Under the pieces are notes generated by a model. The model ran no database searches. It had not been told where the DNA came from and saw only the letters and a program-made list of their open reading frames with translations. The position numbers and the translations under genes were made by a program. Shown in pieces: positions 19,009-27,572 of a stretch of 64,000 nucleotides of DNA. This stretch comes from Candidatus Heimdallarchaeota archaeon (GTDB lineage Archaea; Asgardarchaeota; Heimdallarchaeia; Heimdallarchaeales; Kariarchaeaceae). The stretch is from NCBI GenBank assembly GCA_030149205.1, contig JASBSB010000005.1:18523-82522 (forward strand). The letters are read 5' to 3'. Numbering within the stretch: the stretch's first letter is position 1; each line of letters begins with the position of its first letter.

Positions 19009-20625
19009 CTATCTTGGTACACCTTCATTAGACCATTTCTTCAATAAATTAATTAACTCCTTCTTTTTATCCAAAGGCTTCCCAACAAATGCGTAAACTT
19101 GACTCAATCCCAGGCTACCCAAGACCTCATACGCTTCATCCATATCACAAATTGAGCTTATTCTATTATGGAAATTTTTGTTTGTTGTTGATTCATTAAT
19201 AAATTCAATGAATAAGGATAAGACCTTTTTTGTGTTATCATCAACAGTTGGCTTTGGTTTTGAAGTTTCTTTCGGTTTAGCTTTTTTAGCTTCTTCTTGT
19301 TTTTCTTCTTTCTTCTTTTCATTGATAGTTGATGAAGTTTCATTAGGAACAGCTTTTGCTTTTGTTACTGTCTCTTTTTCCATTTCTTTGGCATCTTTAG
19401 CTACATCTGTTTCAGAATTCACCATGGGTTCTGGGCTGTCATCTTTATTTTTTGCCTCCTGTCGCTTTCTTCTGTGTGCTAAATATTCTGAGGGTTTAAT
19501 CCAACCCTCTGTTGAAACCTCTACTGTCTTTGTAGGTTCAGGATCCTGTGTAGGTGTGGATTGTTGTTCCTCAATTGAAGTTTCTTGCTGCTTTTCTTCT
19601 ACCTTCTCTTCGATTTGTTTTTCTGATTCAGGTTTTGTTTTTTCAGGAATACCAGCAGAAGGAACCTTTTGAGGCGTTGGAGCAGAGGGTGATTCATCAA
19701 ACGTTTTAACAGGTTTTTTGACCTTCTCTTTATCAGGTTCTACAGGTGTTGGTTGTGGACTTTCCTTGACCGTTTCTGTTGGTTTAGATTCAGGGATTTT
19801 CTGAGGGATTGGAGCAGAGGGTGATTCATCATACGTTCTAACCGGTTCTTTTACAATTTCTTTCACTGATACTTCTTTTTCTGTTTGTACCATTTGAGCA
19901 GATGGCTTGGTTTCGTGCTCTTTCTCCTGAACATTTGTTACATTAGATGTTTGAGTTAAAGGAGTTGTTTTTGTCCCCCTTAATTCCTCCTGTTCTGTGT
20001 TAAACTGGTTAACAAATTCATTGACAAGAGTTTCAAAATCTTCCACATTAAACTCATAGTTCTCTGGATCAGAAACAGCTAGAGATAACTCATCAATCAG
20101 AGGAAGAAATAGTGTCATAAACTCTTCATATTCAACAGAAATCAACTTTAACCCATTAATTATTGTCGAGATAGCATCGCTAACTGTATTATGAATCTCG
20201 ACAATCTGTTCCTCCGAGGGAAAGCCACCCTCTTGAACCATCATCATCAGTTGCTGTCTTAATGTTTCTACCTCGCTATCTAAGACCTCTGATTTGCTGG
20301 CAAGAAACACCTTCTCCTCATCAATCTTCTTTACTTCCTGACCCAGCTCTGCTAGCCGACTGTTAGCCTCATTGAACTTCTCTTTTAAAGCCTCATTTTC
20401 ACTTATGCGAAGATTTAGCTCTTTTGTGAGGTGTTCATTTTTCTTTTTTTCAGTCTCTACTTTTTCCTCAGTTTTTTCTTTGATCTTATCAAAGGCTTTT
20501 ATTCTTCGCATGACAAGTTGGGGACTCATGTTTTCTTGCTTAATGAAATTAACTATGAAGATGATGTCTGCAGGATCAATATTGTTCTCTCTGAATACTT
20601 CTTCCAGATTCGAAGAGTTGCTCAT
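19009..20625 (-). CDS. Coiled-coil protein with proline/glutamate-rich repeats, unknown function
   Basis: 538 residues in four parts: a helical N-terminal domain (1-45), a long coiled coil (about 46-130), a helical acidic segment (140-215), a low-complexity Pro/Glu/Lys/Thr region (about 220-455) and a compact helical C-terminal domain of about 75 residues. The low-complexity part holds two copies of a DESPSAPxPQK(I/V)P unit about 50 residues apart. There is no membrane helix. It looks like a cytoplasmic scaffold with a disordered linker. Family not recognised. Confidence 0.75.
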   Translation of the reverse strand: MSNSSNLEEVFRENNIDPADIIFIVNFIKQENMSPQLVMRRIKAFDKIKEKTEEKVETEKKKNEHLTKELNLRISENEALKEKFNEANSRLAELGQEVKKIDEEKVFLASKSEVLDSEVETLRQQLMMMVQEGGFPSEEQIVEIHNTVSDAISTIINGLKLISVEYEEFMTLFLPLIDELSLAVSDPENYEFNVEDFETLVNEFVNQFNTEQEELRGTKTTPLTQTSNVTNVQEKEHETKPSAQMVQTEKEVSVKEIVKEPVRTYDESPSAPIPQKIPESKPTETVKESPQPTPVEPDKEKVKKPVKTFDESPSAPTPQKVPSAGIPEKTKPESEKQIEEKVEEKQQETSIEEQQSTPTQDPEPTKTVEVSTEGWIKPSEYLAHRRKRQEAKNKDDSPEPMVNSETDVAKDAKEMEKETVTKAKAVPNETSSTINEKKKEEKQEEAKKAKPKETSKPKPTVDDNTKKVLSLFIEFINESTTNKNFHNRISSICDMDEAYEVLGSLGLSQVYAFVGKPLDKKKELINLLKKWSNEGVPR

Positions 20626-20733
20626 TAGTATACCGATTAAGAATAATTAATTTTAGTATTCTGTTAGATAATGATAAAAAGCAAAAAAATTCACTTTTCT
20701 TTGTTTATAAAACTACATCTCATTAAAAATTTC

Positions 20734-21057
20734 ATGTTGTTTGAGCAACAAGGTTCGCTAACAATTTTTGAACTTTGGAAGAGAATATTGAGTATCAACG
20801 AAATTTATTTTCGATTTTCAAGTGGAACCAAGGTTCATATTGAAACTCCAAAAAAGAAGGTGTTAGCAACCCACATGACTCATCGCATTCCCCTTGAATT
20901 ACTAAATAGTTATTTATTTGAAGCTCTGGTTTTCAGCTTCAGAGACTATAACCCGAAAAAATTTTATAAAGTAAATTTACATCCATATCAATATCTTTTA
21001 CATTCCAAGATACAAAATAAGATATTCTCTTTAGAATATGTAAAATTAACACACTAA
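20734..21057 (+). CDS. Small unrecognised protein (uncertain)
   Basis: An open frame of 128 codons from ATG 20671; the internal ATG 20734 gives a 107-residue product (MLFEQQGSLTIFELWKRIL). It is rich in Phe, Tyr, Leu and Lys, with a plausible alternating beta pattern (IYFRFSSGTKVHIE). It fills an otherwise empty gap between divergently placed genes, and no competing frame exists. No family was recognised. The real-gene call is tentative. Confidence 0.5.
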   Translation: MLFEQQGSLTIFELWKRILSINEIYFRFSSGTKVHIETPKKKVLATHMTHRIPLELLNSYLFEALVFSFRDYNPKKFYKVNLHPYQYLLHSKIQNKIFSLEYVKLTH

Positions 21058-21112
21058 ACTTAATTTTTTCCTTTTCAAATATCTTGATGATTTTATATTA
21101 GACGAAATAACT

Positions 21113-22561
21113 ATGGTTGTGCAGGTTCAGGTCTTTAAAGAACAACTCGTTGAAAAATACAGACCGAAATCAAAGTCAGACCTAATCGGTAATGAAGAGG
21201 CGGTGAAGAAAGTTTTTGATTTTCTATCAAATTGGAAACCTGGTGACAAATTAAAGTCCCTGCTACTTGTGGGTCCACCAGGGACTGGAAAGACATCATC
21301 AGTTTACGCAATAGCAAATGATCTTGGATATGATGTTGTAGAGTTCAATGCTTCAGACACACGTAGAAAAAATGAAATTAATGAAACCGTTTTACCCATA
21401 TCAAAGTTTGGTTCTATTGATGGTGAGGTTAAGAGGGTCATCTTACTAGATGAAATAGATGGGCTATCAGGACAGAAAGATAGGGGGGCAGTCCCAGCGA
21501 TCAAAAAATTAATTTCTGATTCTAATTATCCAGTCTTATTATGTGCTAATGATCCAGAAAGCAGATATGTTGAAGCTTTAGCTAAATCAGCTCCTTTGGT
21601 CGTATTCACCCGTCCAGATGAATTCACAATCTTTGATTTATTAGAATCTATAGTTGAAAAAGAAAAATTGAAGGTTGATGAAATTACCTTACAAATTATT
21701 TCGGAAATGTCAGCGGGCGATATTCGTGCTGCATTGAATGAATTAGAAGCTGCAGCAGTTGGTAAAGATAGAGGATATATACCAGCCAAAAGGGATAAAA
21801 TGAGGATATTACTGGATTACTTTAACAATTTCTTCCAGTCAAAAACTCCTGAAGAAGCAAAAAAAGCCTGGGAAGGAGCTCCGAGTGATTATGCGCTTAT
21901 TTTGAACTTTCTGGTAGACCTGACATCATCTCAATGTAAAAATAAACATGAAATTGCTAACGCTTATAGAGTTCTCGCCTACGCAGATTTGATCTTTACG
22001 CGAATAATTTGGACTCAAAATTGGGGACTCCTACGATTCTTTTTTGATATGATTGGTCCCGAATTAAGAAGATCAATAGAGGTAAGAAGAACCCCCAGAA
22101 TCAAAAGATTAAATAATCTTCCGAATTCATATTTTGCCAGAGGAAGGAGTAAAACTGTAAACAAGCTTGCCTGGGAATTATCAGAAGAGGTTGCCCATAA
22201 ATTACACCTTGGAAAAAACACCTTTGTTTTTCGTGAATTTCCATATTTCTTGAAAATTATGAAAGGAAAAACTGGAGCTAATGTGTTAGCTTCATTAGAT
22301 GTAAGCGAAGAGTTAGTTCAGAAGATTGTCAGAACAACTGGCTCAAATGAAATTCTAAAATTCATTGAGGAATCTCGGAGAGATATTGGTCTTACAAGGG
22401 TAAAAGACCAAAACGAAAGTATTAAGCCTGAAGAAGATGTGGTTCAAGGTTTATTGGATCGTTTTTTAATAGATGAAACAAAACCCTCAGAAATTGAATC
22501 GACCTCAAAGAAAAAACAGGAAGATGTAAAAGACCAACAAACCCTTGACAGCTTTTTCTGA
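21113..22561 (+). CDS. rfcL: Replication factor C large subunit
   Basis: The clamp-loader large subunit that, with RfcS, loads the PCNA clamp. Walker A GPPGTGKT (54-61), Walker B VILLDEIDG (109-117), the sensor-1 region VLLCANDP, and sensor-2 SAGDIRAALNE are all present. The protein ends in a PCNA-interacting peptide QQTLDSFF (475-482). 482 residues, the archaeal size. A TATA-like element (TTTTATATTA, 21091-21100) lies close to the start, so GTG 21119 two codons in could be the leaderless start. The nitrilase gene follows after 7 bases. Confidence 0.96.
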   Translation: MVVQVQVFKEQLVEKYRPKSKSDLIGNEEAVKKVFDFLSNWKPGDKLKSLLLVGPPGTGKTSSVYAIANDLGYDVVEFNASDTRRKNEINETVLPISKFGSIDGEVKRVILLDEIDGLSGQKDRGAVPAIKKLISDSNYPVLLCANDPESRYVEALAKSAPLVVFTRPDEFTIFDLLESIVEKEKLKVDEITLQIISEMSAGDIRAALNELEAAAVGKDRGYIPAKRDKMRILLDYFNNFFQSKTPEEAKKAWEGAPSDYALILNFLVDLTSSQCKNKHEIANAYRVLAYADLIFTRIIWTQNWGLLRFFFDMIGPELRRSIEVRRTPRIKRLNNLPNSYFARGRSKTVNKLAWELSEEVAHKLHLGKNTFVFREFPYFLKIMKGKTGANVLASLDVSEELVQKIVRTTGSNEILKFIEESRRDIGLTRVKDQNESIKPEEDVVQGLLDRFLIDETKPSEIESTSKKKQEDVKDQQTLDSFF

Positions 22562-22568
22562 TGCAATT

Positions 22569-23378
22569 ATGACAATTCTAAAACTAATGACATTAAATCA
22601 GACAATTTCAAAAGGTCAATCAATCCTTGACTTTATGATTTATCAATCACAGCTTGTATACGATAAAACAAAAGAATTAAACCCGGACATGATTGTTTTT
22701 CCTGAATACTCATTTGGTAGAGATTTATTAAAAAGCAGTGATCTGGAAAATCTGATAAACCTGTATGTGGAACCTCATCCAACATTGGTTCTAGGTACAG
22801 GAGTTCATCAAGCTAAAGACAAGTATAGAAATACTGCAATTGTTCTCTCGAAATCAAATGAAATTCATCTTATTCAAAAATCACATTTGATGTCGCATGA
22901 AAGGGATAAAGGTCTAATTGCAAAGGATTGGAATAATCTAAGCCAGAATATTGTTGAATTTTCAAATGGGTTAAAAGCTGGAATCGTTATCTGTGCAGAC
23001 CTTTGGAATTCTGAATTTATAGGTATGTTGGTTGCAAAGGGTATAGATATTCTCTTGGTTCCAACTATGTCTGTTACACTTGACAACCATGATATGTATG
23101 CTAGATATCAATGGTATTCATTAGCTTTAGTTAGGTCTAGAGAATTTGTAATTCCTATCGTAGTATCAGATCAGCTATCCAGACCCAGGGTAACAACAGG
23201 GTTTGCCAGCTGTATCGTAGATCCTTCAGTTAAAAATTCCAAAATTAAATCTCTTGAGGATTTTTTGATTCTTCCTGACAAAGCTGGAGTTGCTTATGGT
23301 GAGATTGATTTAAGTAAAATAAATGAGTACAGAAAGTACCGACAGAATGAGGGTTTGTACAAGGAGCGATTAGACTAA
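22569..23378 (+). CDS. Carbon-nitrogen hydrolase (nitrilase superfamily)
   Basis: Hydrolyses a non-peptide C-N bond (amide, nitrile or carbamoyl). The Glu-Lys-Cys triad is visible: Glu in VFPEYSFG, Lys in IQKSHL, and Cys in VICADLWN; the second conserved Glu/Arg region is around SREFVIPIVVSD. About 269 residues. The frame opens at TTG 22545 inside the end of rfcL, but ATG 22569 is the more natural start. The position just after rfcL suggests co-transcription, not shared function. Confidence 0.9.
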   Translation: MTILKLMTLNQTISKGQSILDFMIYQSQLVYDKTKELNPDMIVFPEYSFGRDLLKSSDLENLINLYVEPHPTLVLGTGVHQAKDKYRNTAIVLSKSNEIHLIQKSHLMSHERDKGLIAKDWNNLSQNIVEFSNGLKAGIVICADLWNSEFIGMLVAKGIDILLVPTMSVTLDNHDMYARYQWYSLALVRSREFVIPIVVSDQLSRPRVTTGFASCIVDPSVKNSKIKSLEDFLILPDKAGVAYGEIDLSKINEYRKYRQNEGLYKERLD

Positions 23379-23483
23379 AGACCTTCAAAATTAAATTACA
23401 GTGCAAATTTCCAATTATCACTATGTATAATTAAATTAAATTAAATTTTAAATTTAAAAATTTGACATGGAGTATACTTTAAA

Positions 23484-23494
23484 TTTATAAAAAT
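23484..23494 (+). promoter_or_regulatory. TATA box of the sdh/frd operon
   Basis: TTTATAAAAAT lies about 40 bases before ATG 23526, predicting a transcript start near 23514 and a leader of about a dozen bases. It sits at the only sizable gap upstream of the three-gene operon. Confidence 0.55.
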
Positions 23495-23525
23495 AACTAT
23501 ATTGGTATTCATAGAAGGCTTCATC

Positions 23526-24338
23526 ATGATTGAATTAGAAGTAGTCAATAACTTTGAAAATCAGAGAAGAGATAATTGGTGGTTTGCCCCTGCCTTAATG
23601 GCAAGCTATCTTATCATCTTTGGGATATATACCTTTTGGGTGATTTTATTTCTTCCTCGAGACCAAGCATTTTTGCATTGGAATACTAGTGCTTCGGGAA
23701 CAAATTATCTGAGCCCCTTTTATTCTCCAGATATTGAGGTGTTTGGGATAAAACCCCCAACAATCAATATTTTTGGATTTTTGTGGGCAGTCTCCCCAGC
23801 AATTTTTGTGATCTGGGGACCCGTTGGATTTAGAGCCACCTGTTATTATGGTAGAAAAGTTTACTACAGGAGTTTCTTTATGTCTCCTCCTGCATGTGCA
23901 GTTGATGGTTTGAAAACAAGAAAAGGAAAATATCACGGAGAGGAATGGTCTGTCTTTAAGGTAGTACATTTTCACAGGTACTTCTTCTATTTAGCTGTTA
24001 TCTTAGTAATTTTCCATTGGATTGAAACATTTCAAGCATTCCAATTTAGAAATTCTGGAGGTGGATTGAGCTATGGAATTGGTTTAGGGACATTGTTGAG
24101 CTTAACTGATGCCATACTTCTTACGCTTTATACTATGACTTGCCACTCATTCAGAAATCTGCTTGGTGGTACAAACACACCAGGCTCTTTCAGATATTGG
24201 CTCTGGAATAAAATATCTAAAATCAATAAGTACCATGGAAACTTCTTCTGGTATTCCATTGTTACAATACTGGTTGTTGATGTGTATTTTAGATTTGTTG
24301 CATGGGGAACAATTGTTGATCCAAGGTGGTTATTCTAA
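23526..24338 (+). CDS. Succinate dehydrogenase/fumarate reductase membrane anchor, Rv0249c-like
   Basis: 270 residues with five hydrophobic helices (about 21-46, 85-101, 149-170, 190-215 and 240-262). Features shared with the single large anchor of actinobacterial Sdh1 (Rv0249c) are the NWWFAP start, the YLSPFYSP loop, the CYYGRKVYYRSFF segment, and histidines in VVHFHRYFF that could ligate heme. It stands first in the operon, overlapping the flavoprotein gene by one base. ATG 23526 is preferred to TTG 23502. This type of anchor replaces the usual small SdhC and SdhD pair. Confidence 0.8.
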   Translation: MIELEVVNNFENQRRDNWWFAPALMASYLIIFGIYTFWVILFLPRDQAFLHWNTSASGTNYLSPFYSPDIEVFGIKPPTINIFGFLWAVSPAIFVIWGPVGFRATCYYGRKVYYRSFFMSPPACAVDGLKTRKGKYHGEEWSVFKVVHFHRYFFYLAVILVIFHWIETFQAFQFRNSGGGLSYGIGLGTLLSLTDAILLTLYTMTCHSFRNLLGGTNTPGSFRYWLWNKISKINKYHGNFFWYSIVTILVVDVYFRFVAWGTIVDPRWLF

Positions 24339-26170
24339 TGAAAATAGATGTAAATGAAGAATTTAAAAACATTAAGAGGTATGAAACTGACGTACTAGTT
24401 ATAGGAGCTGGAGGTGCCGGATTAAGGGCTGCAATCTCTGTTGCTGAGGCAGGATTGCATGGAATTATTGTCTCAAAATCTCTATTAGGAAAGGCCCACA
24501 CAGTCATGGCAGAAGGTGGTGCTGCGGCTTCTTTGGGGAACGTAGATCCAAGAGACAATTGGATGGTACATTTCAGAGACACAATGAAAGGTGGAAAATA
24601 CCATAACAATTGGAAAATGGCTGAAGTTTTTGCAAAGGATGCTCCTGAGAGAATCAGAGAATTAGAGCTTTATGGAGCTGTATTTGATAGAACCGAACAA
24701 GGGAAAATCAAACAAAGAAACTTTGGAGGACACAAATTCCCACGTCTTGCCCATGTTGGAGACAGGACTGGATTAGAATTGATAAGGACATTACAAGATA
24801 AAGTTGTCCATTTTGAAAATATTGATATCCATATGGAAACTGCAATTTCTAAACTACTTGTCGAGAATGGAGAGGTCACAGGAGCTTTTGGATACGACAG
24901 ACAATCTGGAGACCTTCTTTTATTTGAGGCAAAATCAGTAATTTTAGCAACAGGGGGTTTTGGAAAGACCTTTAGGATAACCTCTAACAGCTGGGAGCTG
25001 ACTGGTGATGGTGAAGCTATGTTGTATAATGAAGGTGGAGAGCTTACAGACATGGAATTTATTCAATTCCATCCTACTGGGATGGTTTATCCCAACTCTG
25101 TTAAAGGAACTCTTGTTACAGAAGGTGTAAGAGGAGAAGGTGGTATCCTGAGAAACTCAGAAGGTAAAAGATTTATGTTTAACTATGTACCAGAGATGTT
25201 TAAGGATGATTATGCCACCACTGAAGAGGAGGCGGATAAATGGATTACTGGTGACCCTAATGCCCGCAGGCCACCTGAACTTCTCACTCGTGATGTAGTC
25301 TCAAAGGCCATCCGCTCAGAAGTTAAAGCAGGGAGAGGTTCTCCCCATGGTGGTGCGTTTCTTGATATTGCATCAAGAAGGACCCCTGAAGAAATTAAAA
25401 AAGCTCTTCCAAGTATGTATCACCAGTTCAAAAAGCTTGCAAAATTAGATATCACAAAAGAACCCATGGAAGTGGGGCCAACAGCACATTATGCTATGGG
25501 AGGCATAAAGGTTGATGGTGTTACTCAAGAAACAAATATTAAAGGTATTTTTGCAGCAGGAGAGGTTGGTGCTGGTCTTCATGGTGCAAACAGATTAGGA
25601 GGTAACTCATTAACTGATTTGCTTGTATTTGGGAAAATCGCCGGTGACTATGCCGCGAAACGAGCAAAAGAAACAACACTGAAAAAACCATCAGAACAAA
25701 AGATTAAAGAAGCAATAGAAGTGACTTTAGAGCCGTTTAAGGATGGTAATGACATCAATCCTTATGAAATTCATGCTGAATTAAGAGAGAAGATGGAGGA
25801 ATATGCAGGGATTGTTCGAGATGAACAAGGAATGAAAAAAGGGTTAGACGTTCTCTATGAGTTTCTTGAAAGGTCAAAACACGTAAAAGCCTCAGGAGAC
25901 TCCAGAATGTACAACTCCTCATGGCATCAGTCATTAGATGTCAAACACATGGTTATTACCGGAATTATTCTAACTACTGCTGCCTTACAAAGAAAAGAAA
26001 GTAGAGGAGCACATACAAGAGAAGATTTTCCGAAACCTGTAGATGACCTAATAAAGGTACTATATGTCATTTCAAAGGGACCTGATGGTAAACCTATTGT
26101 GAAAGAAGAACTTTATGATGACCTTCCAGCTGACCTTCAAAAAGCAATGGAAGAAGGAGAGGATGCATAA
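24338..26170 (+). CDS. sdhA: Succinate dehydrogenase/fumarate reductase flavoprotein subunit
   Basis: Oxidises succinate or reduces fumarate. FAD motif VIGAGGAGLRAA (21-32) is followed by the covalent-flavin histidine in KAHTVMAEGG (H54). FIQFHPTG and EGVRGEGG form the dicarboxylate site, and HGANRLGGNSLTDLLVFGK closes the FAD domain. 610 residues, full length. ATG 24338 overlaps the stop of the anchor gene, and the iron-sulfur gene starts on its own last base, so all three are coupled. Direction cannot be told from sequence. Confidence 0.95.
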   Translation: MKIDVNEEFKNIKRYETDVLVIGAGGAGLRAAISVAEAGLHGIIVSKSLLGKAHTVMAEGGAAASLGNVDPRDNWMVHFRDTMKGGKYHNNWKMAEVFAKDAPERIRELELYGAVFDRTEQGKIKQRNFGGHKFPRLAHVGDRTGLELIRTLQDKVVHFENIDIHMETAISKLLVENGEVTGAFGYDRQSGDLLLFEAKSVILATGGFGKTFRITSNSWELTGDGEAMLYNEGGELTDMEFIQFHPTGMVYPNSVKGTLVTEGVRGEGGILRNSEGKRFMFNYVPEMFKDDYATTEEEADKWITGDPNARRPPELLTRDVVSKAIRSEVKAGRGSPHGGAFLDIASRRTPEEIKKALPSMYHQFKKLAKLDITKEPMEVGPTAHYAMGGIKVDGVTQETNIKGIFAAGEVGAGLHGANRLGGNSLTDLLVFGKIAGDYAAKRAKETTLKKPSEQKIKEAIEVTLEPFKDGNDINPYEIHAELREKMEEYAGIVRDEQGMKKGLDVLYEFLERSKHVKASGDSRMYNSSWHQSLDVKHMVITGIILTTAALQRKESRGAHTREDFPKPVDDLIKVLYVISKGPDGKPIVKEELYDDLPADLQKAMEEGEDA

Positions 26171-26949
26171 TGCCTGAGAAAATAGATATTTATTCTGGTG
26201 CTACACTTGATAGCAAAATTGATCTTAGCATCCAAAGGGGAAGCAAGAATTCAGAAGTTAAAATGGAGAAGTATACAGTTGAATATGATAAAACTGAGGT
26301 AGTATTAGACCTCGTTCATCGTGTTCAAGCAGAATTTGCCCCTGATTTAGCAGTTCGATGGAACTGTAAAGCCGGGAAATGTGGTTCTTGTTCAGCAGAA
26401 GTTAATGGTAGTCCCAAATTAATGTGCATGACAAAAATGTCAGATTATACTAATGCTAAATCCATGGAAATAAGACCTATGAGAACATTTCCATTAATTA
26501 AAGACCTTGTAACTGATGTTTCATGGAACTTTGAGAAAAATAAGCAAATCAAACCATTCAAACCCCCTACTGGTGTAAAAGAGCTGACTATGTATCAACA
26601 GCATGTAGACCGAATCCAAGAGTATAGGAAGTGTATCGAATGTTTCCTTTGCCAGGATACCTGTCATGTATTGAGAACACATGAAGAGTTTAATCAGTAT
26701 GCAGGCCCAAGGTTTATGATTCGATTGGCAACTCTAGAATTTCATCCTGAAGATCAGGAAGATAGAATTGGAGAAATAAAGAACACATTTGGTGTCAATA
26801 TGTGTAATATAACTAAATGTTGCCAAGAGGTATGTCCTGAAGAAATTCACATCACAGACAATGGTATAATTCCATTAAAAGAACGAGTTGCAGATAACTT
26901 CTATGATCCTCTGATGATGGCAGTCTCATGGATTAAAAGACTCCTATAG
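26170..26949 (+). CDS. sdhB: Succinate dehydrogenase/fumarate reductase iron-sulfur subunit
   Basis: 259 residues. The [2Fe-2S] ligands are C66, C71, C74 and C86 (CKAGKCGSC...C). The second site CIECFLCQDTC fits a [4Fe-4S] cluster, and CNITKCCQEVCPE gives the remaining ligands. The order matches SdhB/FrdB. The first N-terminal residues of the usual beta-grasp domain (VEYDKTEVVLDLVHRVQ) are normal. It ends the operon, with the next gene convergent and 32 bases away. Confidence 0.94.
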   Translation: MPEKIDIYSGATLDSKIDLSIQRGSKNSEVKMEKYTVEYDKTEVVLDLVHRVQAEFAPDLAVRWNCKAGKCGSCSAEVNGSPKLMCMTKMSDYTNAKSMEIRPMRTFPLIKDLVTDVSWNFEKNKQIKPFKPPTGVKELTMYQQHVDRIQEYRKCIECFLCQDTCHVLRTHEEFNQYAGPRFMIRLATLEFHPEDQEDRIGEIKNTFGVNMCNITKCCQEVCPEEIHITDNGIIPLKERVADNFYDPLMMAVSWIKRLL

Positions 26950-26981
26950 ATTAATAACAGAATAATTTAATTAATAACACA

Positions 26982-27488
26982 TTACATTTCTTGATTATTT
27001 GAAGACATTTCTTTAGCTTTAGACCGATCAAAATAATAAATTTTTGGATCTCCTTCTTCATTTATAAGACCATTTTTTTCAACCTCTTTTTCAAAGATTT
27101 GTGCTCTATGAAAAATCTCATCTTCTATAGTAAGTCTGTTGTTTATCGTTTCAACCAAAATATAATTTTCATTATTATAGGTTCTTGGTCTTCCCATTAC
27201 CTCTATAATTTCTCCCTCATTTACTTTCTCTATTTCCTCTAATTCTCCCCATGCCTTTAACCTAATCACAGCAGTCCCATCATCAAGATCTAAACTTGCG
27301 TATCTCTTCTCCTTATTTCCCTCTGAAACAAATTTACTTTTCACAACTCCTAAACAATTGATTCTCGAAATTTGTGTGTTATTAACATAAAATCTTACCT
27401 CACCATCAGGTAATTCTGTTGGGGTCATGGATTTAAATTGTGCCAATGAAAGCTGTAAAGCTGGCTTCCTTTTAAATTTATTAGTCAA
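26982..27488 (-). CDS. OB-fold nucleic-acid-binding protein (RPA/Stn1-like)
   Basis: 168 residues with one OB fold: NNTQISRINCLGVVKSKFV, a Lys-rich turn, YASLDLDDGTAVIRLKAW, and EGEIIEVMGRPRTYNNENYILVE are the expected five strands. This arrangement is the tRNA-anticodon/RPA32 type of OB domain. A C-terminal helical tail follows. A role as an RPA-associated single-strand-binding protein is an inference. Start is the most upstream ATG. Confidence 0.75.
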   Translation of the reverse strand: MTNKFKRKPALQLSLAQFKSMTPTELPDGEVRFYVNNTQISRINCLGVVKSKFVSEGNKEKRYASLDLDDGTAVIRLKAWGELEEIEKVNEGEIIEVMGRPRTYNNENYILVETINNRLTIEDEIFHRAQIFEKEVEKNGLINEEGDPKIYYFDRSKAKEMSSNNQEM

Positions 27489-27572
27489 TATAACTCAATT
27501 ATGATAATTAAGAAAACCTTTGTGATTATTAAATAGATGAATTAAATAAAATTTTCAATTTATTGTGGTCAT

